Assembly (NCBI RefSeq): GCF_024584705.1
Contig: NZ_CP097384.1
Coordinates: forward strand, 3,658,001-3,722,000
Reading direction: 5' to 3'
Length of the DNA stretch: 64,000 nucleotides
Source: Blastopirellula sp. J2-11
GTDB taxonomy: Bacteria; Planctomycetota; Planctomycetia; Pirellulales; Pirellulaceae
In this document: in pieces, positions 23,658 through 30,244 of the stretch
Position numbering within the stretch: position 1 is the first letter of the stretch
Layout: every line of letters begins with the position of its first letter
Notes under the pieces: generated by a model
The model's database searches: none
What the model was told of the DNA's origin: nothing
Seen by the model: the letters and a program-made list of their open reading frames with translations, nothing else
Made by a program: the position numbers and the translations under genes

Positions 23658-24827
23658 CTATAAAGCGAGAGCGAAGATCGGCTCGTCCGGCTGCTTACGA
23701 TGCACCCAGGCGGCATGATCCAATTGGCGAAAAGGAAATCCGTCGTAACCGCTAACCGAGAACGAATCGTTTTGTCGCAGCATCCGATTGACGGTCGCTT
23801 CTTCGACCCAGAACGAGCCTTCCGGCATATCGTCAGGCCATTTCGGACCGCTGACCCACGTTGGTCCCCAACTGTTGAGACAAAGGAGCCCGCGTCGATC
23901 GTGTCGCACGCCGATAAAACACATGCAATGCGACCAGCTACCCGAAGTTTTGCAAAATCCGTCGTCATCACGCCGACTACTGAACCCTTGCCCCGAGCAA
24001 ACCGGCACCGGATAGCCGCTTTGGATCGCCGCCGCCGCTTCGTCAAACGACTTGACCAAAGCGACGGTGCGCACCGGGCTCTTCTTCGCCTGAAGATCAA
24101 GCTGGCCGTTGTCTTCGCGGCCGCCGTTGCCATAGTTGCCCCAATCTTTGGCGCGGCGTGAGGAATAGCTGGAAAGATCAACCGACGGATACGCCTCGCG
24201 AAAGATCAGCCCGTAGTCACGAACCCACTTGGCCGCGGCGCCGCCGTAGCTGCCGTCGGAATAACCGCCCGACTTCACGCCGCGGGCTTCGACGCGTGAA
24301 CCGCCGTAGATTGACTCGGTCGCAACCGGCCGCCAATCGGCGCTATCTCCCTGGCAGTACATAATCGCCAAGTGAATGTCGCAGGCGTGCGCCCAACCCC
24401 AGCTGACGCAATCGCCGATCCCCTGTCGCCCTACTTGCCAATCGGTTCCAAACTTGTCGCGATGCGCTTTATACAGAGCACGGTACAACAGCGCGTCTTG
24501 CGGAGGCCCGCGAGCAACGAAGAGTTGCGGCGCCGCTTCACGCAGATTTGGTTGCGGAAGCGTCTGCAAAAATTGACGCGTTTCGGCTGGCTGCGGCTTG
24601 TAGCCGAACAGCGCCGCCGCAGGTTGATGCTGATCGGGCAAAACATCGGGCGAAGGACGGCCTGGCTGGATTTCGGCGCCACCGCCATCCACATGTTCAA
24701 CCGTTGTCGGAGCCTCCTTACTGGAGAAGTAAGCGAGCCCGACGATCGTCCCAATGATCAACAGGGACAAGAGACCAGCGACTGAATTTTTCCGATTAGG
24801 CATCGGATCGATTCGATCATTCGACAT
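23658..24827 (-). CDS. Membrane-anchored papain-like (C1 family) cysteine peptidase (389 aa)
   Basis: Start chosen at 24827 (MSNDRIDPMPNRKNSVAGLL), eight bases after AGGA; the upstream frame extension reads through a repeat. One transmembrane helix lies at about residues 16-33, then a Pro-rich linker of about 70 residues, then the peptidase. The catalytic set is visible: RQGIGDCVSWGWAHACD (Cys140, with the Gln oxyanion residue five positions before), SWSHCMCFIGVRHD (His300) and CLNSWGPTW (Asn318). This is the C1 order and spacing. The catalytic domain would be periplasmic. A lytic, maturation or host-interaction role is possible; papain-type enzymes are unusual in phage cassettes. Confidence 0.8.
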   Translation of the reverse strand: MSNDRIDPMPNRKNSVAGLLSLLIIGTIVGLAYFSSKEAPTTVEHVDGGGAEIQPGRPSPDVLPDQHQPAAALFGYKPQPAETRQFLQTLPQPNLREAAPQLFVARGPPQDALLYRALYKAHRDKFGTDWQVGRQGIGDCVSWGWAHACDIHLAIMYCQGDSADWRPVATESIYGGSRVEARGVKSGGYSDGSYGGAAAKWVRDYGLIFREAYPSVDLSSYSSRRAKDWGNYGNGGREDNGQLDLQAKKSPVRTVALVKSFDEAAAAIQSGYPVPVCSGQGFSSRRDDDGFCKTSGSWSHCMCFIGVRHDRRGLLCLNSWGPTWVSGPKWPDDMPEGSFWVEEATVNRMLRQNDSFSVSGYDGFPFRQLDHAAWVHRKQPDEPIFALAL

Positions 24828-24863
24828 TCGGGTTTCCTTTATCATTCGGGTTTTGGTTTTGAG

Positions 24864-24996
24864 ACTAGCCCGCTGCGCGAGCGAGGGAACGAGGTTGGTA
24901 ATCCCAACTAGGATTGAAGTGGCGAGCCGCATTCCCTCGCTGGCGCAACGGGCTAGTGTCATGTTTGGTTATCTTGGTCCGCACGGCGGCCCCTAC
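24864..24996. repeat. ACTAGCCCG inverted repeat followed by a GTAG palindrome
   Basis: An inverted repeat with ACTAGCCCGCTGCGCGAGCG arms spans 24864-24959. A single GGTCCGC-ACG-GCGGCCCCTAC unit follows at 24976-24996, and its TAG (minus strand) is the stop codon of gene 24993-25478. Confidence 0.8.
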
Positions 24997-25478
24997 GATT
25001 TCCAATTCAAATAGTCGGCGGCGTAGTGCGCTGACCTCGCTAACTGGCGATAGGCGGCGATCCACTTTCGACGGCGATCTTCGTCTAGCGCGCCGCCGTC
25101 GACGCCCAGTTGTTGATCGAGGTAAACCTTGATTTCGTCCCCTAATCTTGGGTACTTTGTTGAATAGCTGGCTCCGCTCAGTTGCGTATCACGAGCAATC
25201 ATCCGCAGGTTTTCCAGCTGTACGCCGCTGCGCAGTTGCGGTTCCGTCCGAGCGGCGTCATACGCGATTACGTTGGCCAGCGCGCTGCACAAGTCGCCAA
25301 ACTTTTGGGCGTCTTCTTTCGCAGCGCTGGCGTCGTCACTCTCACGAAATGCGGCGAGCAAATCGGGCAGTCCAGGGTTTTCAGGCGGCGGCGTGATGGT
25401 CGGCGCCAGGTCGAGTTGCGAGAGACCTGCGGCGGCCAACATCAGGGCCATCAAGAGAAAGAAGACGCTAGGCTTCAT
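24993..25478 (-). CDS. Secreted hypothetical protein (161 aa)
   Basis: Signal peptide MKPSVFFLLMALMLAAAGLS, then a Pro-rich linker (APTITPPPENPGLPDLLAAF) and a helical domain of about 110 residues with few motifs. The C-terminus ends WKSstop with TAG supplied by a palindromic repeat. It overlaps the next upstream gene (25468) by 11 bases, so they are probably coupled. No family recognised. It is one of six consecutive genes for exported or membrane proteins in the cassette. Confidence 0.6.
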   Translation of the reverse strand: MKPSVFFLLMALMLAAAGLSQLDLAPTITPPPENPGLPDLLAAFRESDDASAAKEDAQKFGDLCSALANVIAYDAARTEPQLRSGVQLENLRMIARDTQLSGASYSTKYPRLGDEIKVYLDQQLGVDGGALDEDRRRKWIAAYRQLARSAHYAADYLNWKS

Positions 25479-25785
25479 CGGTCGGCGCCTCCATGATTAG
25501 GTGCTTTACGAGGTCGAGCCCTGCCTGACGAATCTCCTCTGGCGACGCCTGACTAGCGACAAGCACCGGCCGCACGACGGTGAACCAAGCACGAAATGCG
25601 TCGACCGGATCAGGCTGCTTCGGCAGTTCGCCAGGCAACGGGTTTTTGGGAATCAGCTTCAACGGAATTGACGTTGACGCCGGTGCGCCGCTGCTAGCCG
25701 GCGCCGTCAGCGCAGGGGACCAGACGAGCGAGATCACGCCGATAGCGCCAAACGCCAATGCCGCGAGAAGAAAAAAGTTAAGCAC
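25468..25785 (-). CDS. Secreted or membrane-anchored hypothetical protein (105 aa)
   Basis: Starts at GTG (25785) with TGGAG upstream: MLNFFLLAALAFGAIGVISL, one hydrophobic helix, then a Ser/Pro/Ala-rich linker and a helical C-terminal domain (VDAFRAWFTVVRPVLVASQA and following). It overlaps both neighbours by a few bases (8 with the holin-like gene, 11 with 24993-25478). No family recognised. The layout (anchor, linker, small helical domain) parallels the neighbouring secreted proteins. Confidence 0.6.
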   Translation of the reverse strand: MLNFFLLAALAFGAIGVISLVWSPALTAPASSGAPASTSIPLKLIPKNPLPGELPKQPDPVDAFRAWFTVVRPVLVASQASPEEIRQAGLDLVKHLIMEAPTDEA

Positions 25786-26131
25786 GGAACTGCTCCAGGT
25801 TTTGGGTGTAGAGACCTTCGATCAAACCGGCCGCGATCGTCAGGATGATGCTGCGAATCGCCGAGCTGACGTACGGCAACTTCATCCAAAACAACCAAGT
25901 TGGCAGCGGCACTTTAGCGACGATAAAATCCCAAAAGGCGCCGACCCACTCGAGCACGGCCGCTTTCTTTTCGGGGCCGGGATTCAGCAGCTCCTCTTTA
26001 GCGGCGAGCATCGCCGAATGGATGAATGTGAGAAGCGCTTCGCTAAACGTGTCCCACGTGAAGCCTTGCCGCAGTTTCGCTTGAGCGTCAGCAAGCAGTT
26101 CAGACAGCTTGTCAGTGAATGTCGTTACCAT
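25778..26131 (-). CDS. Holin-like protein candidate (117 aa)
   Basis: Start chosen at 26131, nine bases after TTGGAG: MVTTFTDKLSELLADAQAKL. The N-terminal half is an amphipathic helix region; the C-terminal half has hydrophobic segments WVGAFWDFIVAKVPLPTWLF and SAIRSIILTIAAGLIEGLY. Size, lack of signal peptide and hydrophobic C-terminal part fit a small holin-type or pore-like membrane protein. The assignment is weak, since holins share little sequence. It heads the exported-protein subgroup. Confidence 0.45.
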   Translation of the reverse strand: MVTTFTDKLSELLADAQAKLRQGFTWDTFSEALLTFIHSAMLAAKEELLNPGPEKKAAVLEWVGAFWDFIVAKVPLPTWLFWMKLPYVSSAIRSIILTIAAGLIEGLYTQNLEQFRA

Positions 26132-26312
26132 CAAACGTTGCTCCAAGAAAGAAAAAAGGGAGGCGCAAACGGCGGTCAGCCGCTTACCCTCCCAATCGGG
26201 CAGCGTCGTATTGGGCGACTCCGCGATGATCAGTCGCATTCGCCCGATTCCGTGAGTAAGCGACTAGCCGCCGCTTGCTCCTCCCCTGAAAACTCTGTTC
26301 TGTTCCTTACGC

Positions 26313-26687
26313 TTACAGCGCTTTTTCAAAACTGCGCGTCTTGAAATCTCGCAATAGTTGTCGCACGCTATCACGGACTTCGCTGACGCGGGCTTGTCCC
26401 AAATTTGGCACGGCGAGCAGATCCTCGTACGTCACTCCTTGCAAATCGCCGACGGTATGAATCTCGCAATACTCCAGCGCATTCAAAATCTGCGGCTCCA
26501 AATGCAAACGGGCCAAGGGAACTTCGCGCGGCAGCGCGTACTCTTCGCACAACTCGCGCCGCTGCGACTTCACCTCGGCGATGCATCGCGTCAGAATGTC
26601 GTCGGCCGCCGCAAAATTTCCGTGCGCCAATTGCAATTCAATTTGCCGCGCCACAATCGCCGCTTGTGCAGCCGTAATTCGGGTCAT
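26313..26687 (-). CDS. Stand-alone RNA polymerase alpha-CTD-like protein (124 aa)
   Basis: AGGAGCTTTCTTC precedes the ATG. The N-terminal half is a helical region; the C-terminal half (about residues 58-118) has the helix-hairpin-helix pattern of the RNA polymerase alpha C-terminal domain: PLARLHLEPQILNALEYCEI, a turn with HTVGDLQGVTYEDLLAVPNL and then GQARVSEVRDSVRQLLRDF. There is no alpha N-terminal assembly domain. Isolated alpha-CTD-like proteins could bind UP elements or activators and so redirect transcription. Presence in a phage-like cassette suggests a regulator, but a DNA-binding structural role is possible. Confidence 0.65.
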   Translation of the reverse strand: MTRITAAQAAIVARQIELQLAHGNFAAADDILTRCIAEVKSQRRELCEEYALPREVPLARLHLEPQILNALEYCEIHTVGDLQGVTYEDLLAVPNLGQARVSEVRDSVRQLLRDFKTRSFEKAL

Positions 26688-26711
26688 GAAGAAAGCTCCT
26701 GGGGAATTTCT

Positions 26712-26777
26712 GTAGGGTGCGTCTGGACCGGAATCGCCAAACGTCTCCTAATTCTGGTGCGTCCAGACGCACCCTAC
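26712..26777. repeat. GTAG palindrome pair, GTGCGTC type
   Basis: The inverted pair with core GGTGCGTC lies between the alpha-CTD-like gene and the ABC-GNAT gene. The left arm is decayed on its inner side (GTCTGGACCGG), the right arm is intact (GGTGCGTCCAGACGCACC). It matches the pair at 12636-12701. Confidence 0.8.
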
Positions 26778-26800
26778 TGTGGTTCGATTGCACTTTGTGA

Positions 26801-27877
26801 CTACGTCTGGTAGCGGAAGGATGCTACGGATCGGCCTAGAGATACTTTCCAATCGGGATGATCGCGAAAGAATCCGCTGGCGCGGCGGCCTGTTTTTTTT
26901 AATTCGCGAAACCGCCACTGTGGCGACGCGTTGCAATGATGAATCACGGCTGGGTGACTGCCGCTGATCGAGACCAACTCGGCGTTTTCGTGTTCGACCA
27001 AATGCGCGGCGACTCCATCTAACAGGGCGCCGCCGACGCCGAGCCCTTGAAAACTGGGAAGCGTCACCAAGCGTGTAAAACGAAACGCATTCTTGCGAAA
27101 ATGATTCAACACCGCGGCGAACGCGACCGGCTCATCGTCGAGCGTCGCCAGAAAGCAGCGCGCCGCCGGGTTGAGCCGCGGATCTAGATAGTGATGTTTC
27201 GCAAAGAGGGGCCAATGCGAAATGCTGCCGCTGCTAATTTGCAAATTGAGTTTCGGTCGCCGAAGACGCCTCCGCGTCAATTGGCCGCTCGACATATCGG
27301 CGACCCAATCTGGCTGTAACCAATCGATGACGTCACGGTGACAGGTAATCGCGACAAATTGTTTATCGATGTGACCGGCGTCGATCGACTTGCGCAGCGC
27401 CGCCGATCCGATTTGGGCGGTGCGGCGATCGACAACGCTGGTGTACTCGTCAAACGCGATCAACGGATCGGACGAAACGAGCGACATCGCCAGGTCGGCA
27501 CGAAATTGTTCGCCGGTCGAGAGGACGCGATACGGCTTGCACCAGGCTGGCGGTGAACTGAGCCCTACTGAAATCAACGTTCGCAAAATCGAGCGGGTCT
27601 CAAGTTCGACCGGAAACGCATCGACAATCGCTTTGCGAGCCGGCCAACGAAACCCGCGATAGACCTGCGAACGGAACGCTTTGGCGGCGATCGTCGACTT
27701 GCCCGATCCGGAAGGCCCTACGATCATGCCGACGCGCCAATCGTCGTCGGTTGGAATTTCAATCGCGAACCGATCCGACAATTTTTCGTCCAACGAGACG
27801 TCAAACATGCCGCTCACCATTTGCACGCGGAACGAATCGAGCACGCGGCACGAGACTACAGATTCAATAACCGGCAT
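26801..27877 (-). CDS. ABC-type ATPase fused to GNAT acetyltransferase domain (358 aa)
   Basis: AAAGGATACCG precedes the ATG. Residues about 35-210 form an ABC-type ATPase: Walker A GPSGSGKS (54-61), signature-like LSTGEQ (119-124), Walker B LIAFDEYTSVVD (139-150) and ITCHRD as switch His. Residues about 215-350 form a GNAT-like domain with the acetyl-CoA loop QGLGVGGALL. This combination matches the COG2401 class (ATPase fused to a predicted acetyltransferase). Such soluble proteins without membrane parts occur in some phages and are not transporters; function unsettled. It overlaps the small basic gene by 22 bases. Confidence 0.8.
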   Translation of the reverse strand: MPVIESVVSCRVLDSFRVQMVSGMFDVSLDEKLSDRFAIEIPTDDDWRVGMIVGPSGSGKSTIAAKAFRSQVYRGFRWPARKAIVDAFPVELETRSILRTLISVGLSSPPAWCKPYRVLSTGEQFRADLAMSLVSSDPLIAFDEYTSVVDRRTAQIGSAALRKSIDAGHIDKQFVAITCHRDVIDWLQPDWVADMSSGQLTRRRLRRPKLNLQISSGSISHWPLFAKHHYLDPRLNPAARCFLATLDDEPVAFAAVLNHFRKNAFRFTRLVTLPSFQGLGVGGALLDGVAAHLVEHENAELVSISGSHPAVIHHCNASPQWRFRELKKTGRRASGFFRDHPDWKVSLGRSVASFRYQT

Positions 27878-28032
27878 CGGTATCCTTTCGCTTTCAACTC
27901 GGCGTACAACTTGCGTTGCTCTCGTTCGTTTTCACATTCGGCGACCACTTGGTGCAGCGCTGGGCATTCGGTTGGCTTGACGCGCTTCGTGCGTCGCCGT
28001 TTGTTGACGTTGCTTGTTGCTTCTCGATTCAT
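27856..28032 (-). CDS. Small basic protein (58 aa) partnered with the ABC-GNAT gene
   Basis: The ATG at 28032 (MNREATSNVNKRRRTKRVKP) follows GGGAAGGAAG and overlaps the preceding stop as ATGA; a GTG five codons earlier is less likely. The N-terminus is strongly basic, the C-terminal part (ALHQVVAECENEREQRKLYA then ELKAKGYRCRLLNL) is a helix plus strand, like a small nucleic-acid-binding domain. Its end overlaps the ABC-GNAT start by 22 bases, so translation is coupled. No family recognised; perhaps a DNA- or RNA-binding cofactor of the ATPase. Confidence 0.6.
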   Translation of the reverse strand: MNREATSNVNKRRRTKRVKPTECPALHQVVAECENEREQRKLYAELKAKGYRCRLLNL

Positions 28033-28583
28033 CGTCTTCCTTCCCACCAGGCTTCGGCTTCCCCGGTCAACAGGCGCAATTCGGCTGCACGGGTCACTTC
28101 CACCAGTTCGTCCTTATCCAACCGCAGCGCCGACGTAATGGTGACGCCGTGCAGTTGATCTCCCAACGGGCTCCGATCGAAATGAAAATCGGCTTGAAAT
28201 TCATAGCAACCGACGCCGGTTTCGTGACTCTCGAAGCGCTGCTGCACCGGATGGTCTTCCTGAATATCGCTCCAACCGTGTAATTCGGCAGGAACAGAAA
28301 TCGAAGCCTTTGGCGCTGTCGCTAGAGGGCAGTTTCGCAATGGGGGAATCGATTGAATTGCGGTCCGCCAGCGGCGATCGATTTCGCTTCGCTCGGCGTC
28401 GAGCAGCACCGGCAGATCGCTCAGCAACGTTTTGGCGACTTGCAGATCGGCGAACAACGTTTGTTGTTCTGGGGATCCGGCCGCCTTCATCCAGTAGTAA
28501 ACGCCGTCGACCTTGTCTTGGATCGAACGAATCCGGTAATAACTGAGCGGCGTTGGCGCCGTCGGCGGTGGAAGAGTAAGCAT
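28029..28583 (-). CDS. Hypothetical protein (184 aa), first gene of the cassette
   Basis: AGGGGACTTGG precedes the ATG at 28583 (MLTLPPPTAPTPLSYYRIRS). The first 100 residues are helical, with IQDKVDGVYYWMKAAGSPEQ and LADLQVAKTLLSDLPVLLDA-like segments, and the rest is beta-rich (YEFQADFHFDRSPLGDQLHG). No family recognised. It overlaps the next gene by four bases and is the most upstream gene of the minus-strand transcript. A longer frame reads into the inverted repeat 28634-28696 and is unlikely. Confidence 0.55.
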   Translation of the reverse strand: MLTLPPPTAPTPLSYYRIRSIQDKVDGVYYWMKAAGSPEQQTLFADLQVAKTLLSDLPVLLDAERSEIDRRWRTAIQSIPPLRNCPLATAPKASISVPAELHGWSDIQEDHPVQQRFESHETGVGCYEFQADFHFDRSPLGDQLHGVTITSALRLDKDELVEVTRAAELRLLTGEAEAWWEGRR

Positions 28584-28633
28584 CCAAGTCCCCTGGTTTT
28601 TGCACAGTGACTGCATTGCAGCGGATGGGCGAT

Positions 28634-28696
28634 GGGAATAAATGGGGTCAGGTCCAATTTTCACGGCGAAAATTGGACCTGCCCCCATTTATTCCC
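28634..28696. repeat. Long near-perfect inverted repeat at the right border of the cassette
   Basis: Arms of about 29 bases, beginning GGGAATAAATGGGGTCAGGT and mirrored at the right, surround a 5-base loop. The word GGGTCAGGTCCAATTTT is a sequence I know as a widespread bacterial intergenic repeat, often near REP-associated transposases; that link is from memory. It lies directly upstream of the first cassette gene and could also act as a bidirectional terminator. Confidence 0.75.
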
Positions 28697-28881
28697 GCTG
28701 ACCTCAATTATTCGCAGGTTGTTGAGGGGAGAAGAATCATCCGCTGGACGCCTTTGATTTTCAAACGATCCAGAGCGATCACTTCCCCTCATTTACTTAC
28801 ACAATTCTAAGCAAAGTCTAAGACTTTAGCAACACTTAAACCCAACAAAAGATCGCCAACATCCTTAGACTTTCCCCTCAC

Positions 28882-28911
28882 TTGACGTAAGCTATTGTGT
28901 AGCAATATGAT
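28882..28911 (+). promoter_or_regulatory. Sigma-70-like promoter of the small basic protein gene
   Basis: TTGACG (28882-28887) and TATGAT (28906-28911) are separated by 18 bases, giving a start about 33 bases upstream of the ATG at 28950. Upstream lies a palindrome AAAGTCT-A-AGACTTT (28813-28827) and a related half-site CTTAGACTTT (28864-28873), which could be an operator. The stretch 28697-28881 holds no gene. Confidence 0.5.
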
Positions 28912-28949
28912 GTGTCTAGAAACTTTTTTTGCACTCGCGGAGTACGACC

Positions 28950-29213
28950 ATGGGAATGGAATATCAGACCACCGACGACATCAAGGCGATGGAGGACCGG
29001 ATCGTCAAATTTCTCGCTAAATTGCGAGAATTCCGGACGGATTGGGCCAAGGAGGGACCAGAAGAAGTGATGATCGAAACCACCATGGCGATCCGTTCGA
29101 TCGACTATCTCGAAGCCTGGACGCCGCAGCAGCAAGCCCGACTGACACGCGCCAGACAAGCAGCGAGTAAAGCAGAGAAGAAGAAAGTACTAGACAAAAA
29201 GAAGAAAAAATAG
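28950..29213 (+). CDS. Small helical protein with Lys-rich tail (87 aa)
   Basis: GGAG lies nine bases before the ATG at 28950 (MGMEYQTTDDIKAMEDRIVK). The protein is helical, with IVKFLAKLREFRTDWAKEGP and IETTMAIRSIDYLEAWTPQQ, and ends in a run of lysines (KKKVLDKKKKK), suggesting nucleic acid or membrane binding. It is preceded by a good promoter and stands alone. No family recognised. Confidence 0.6.
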   Translation: MGMEYQTTDDIKAMEDRIVKFLAKLREFRTDWAKEGPEEVMIETTMAIRSIDYLEAWTPQQQARLTRARQAASKAEKKKVLDKKKKK

Positions 29214-29361
29214 CCATTCCTGCTTTACGCCAACACCTTGAGAGGCGGGCAGCGGCTCCCGGTCAGGGGCAAAACCCAACCTACGGAGTTTCGCAACCGT
29301 TTGGATCACGCCGAGGTCGGACCTCCCTTCCGCATTCCGCCAAAACGTAGAGCTATCGATC

Positions 29362-30099
29362 ATGCCTTCAACCGAAGGAACCTCAGATCTCCATGCGCCC
29401 CAGCATTCCAATCGCTGGAAGTGGACGCTGGGTTTGATCGTGGTCGTCGCGATTCTCGTCGCCTATTTCACACTGGGACGTTATCTCTCGATCGATACGC
29501 TAGTCGCGCAGGAAGAGGCGCTGCGTGATTATCAGCGGCGGCATGCGGCGATCACCTCGATCGGCGGTTTTCTGGTTTACGTCGTGATCACCGGGCTGTC
29601 GCTTCCCGGCGCGGCGCTGCTGACCATCTTTTATGGATGGCTATTTGGTCCGATCGCCGGCGTCTTGCTGGTCAGCTTCGCTTCGACGCTCGGCGCGACG
29701 ATCGCCTTTTCGCTGAGTCGCTATCTATTTCGGGACGCGATTCAGCAGCGTTATCAGCAGCGACTCGAGAAGCTGAACGCAGCGGTCGCAGCTGAAGGCG
29801 CCTACTATCTGTTTACGCTCCGCTTGATTCCGGTCATCCCCTTCTTTTTGGTCAATTTGCTAATGGGACTGACGCCGATTCGACTCCATACCTTTTGGTG
29901 GGTCAGTCAGCTGGGCATGCTGGCTGGAACCGTGGTATACGTCTGGGCAGGCGCAAGCTTGCCGTCGATGCGGACAATCCAAGCGGAAGGGTTCGGCGCC
30001 GTCGTCCAATGGCCAACCCTCGTCGCCTTCGCGATGCTGGGCTTGCTGCCGCTGCTTACCAAACAAGCGGTGAAACGATTTCGCAGCCGCCCCCTGTAG
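29362..30099 (+). CDS. TVP38/TMEM64 (SNARE-associated, DedA-like) membrane protein (245 aa)
   Basis: A multi-spanning membrane protein with an N-terminal helix (about 22-42) and the family core: GLSLPGAALLTIFYGWLFGP, then GVLLVSFASTLGATIAFSLS with RYLFRD, and LRLIPVIPFFLVNLLMGLTP, which is the characteristic re-entrant region of VTT-domain proteins. Length is typical. Members are linked to lipid scrambling and membrane homeostasis; the substrate here is unknown. The TAG stop lies in a (decayed) GTAG palindrome at 30096-30117. Confidence 0.85.
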   Translation: MPSTEGTSDLHAPQHSNRWKWTLGLIVVVAILVAYFTLGRYLSIDTLVAQEEALRDYQRRHAAITSIGGFLVYVVITGLSLPGAALLTIFYGWLFGPIAGVLLVSFASTLGATIAFSLSRYLFRDAIQQRYQQRLEKLNAAVAAEGAYYLFTLRLIPVIPFFLVNLLMGLTPIRLHTFWWVSQLGMLAGTVVYVWAGASLPSMRTIQAEGFGAVVQWPTLVAFAMLGLLPLLTKQAVKRFRSRPL

Positions 30100-30244
30100 G
30101 TCCCACCTTGGCCTGACGTCAAATATTGCTTGTTTTCTGCGACAAAACCTGCGGCCGTATTTCCCGCAACAAATCTTCTGACGAACGATCGCTGCGATTG
30201 CTAGAATGGGAGTTTCGACCACCCTCTCAAGCGATCGCTCTCTT

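Noticed and set aside
24828-24962. N-terminal extension of the C1 peptidase
   Set aside because: It translates a palindromic repeat; the ATG at 24827 has AGGA at proper spacing and is followed by a credible membrane anchor.
26801-27877. ABC transporter component
   Set aside because: No membrane-spanning partner is encoded nearby, and the protein is fused to a GNAT-like domain.
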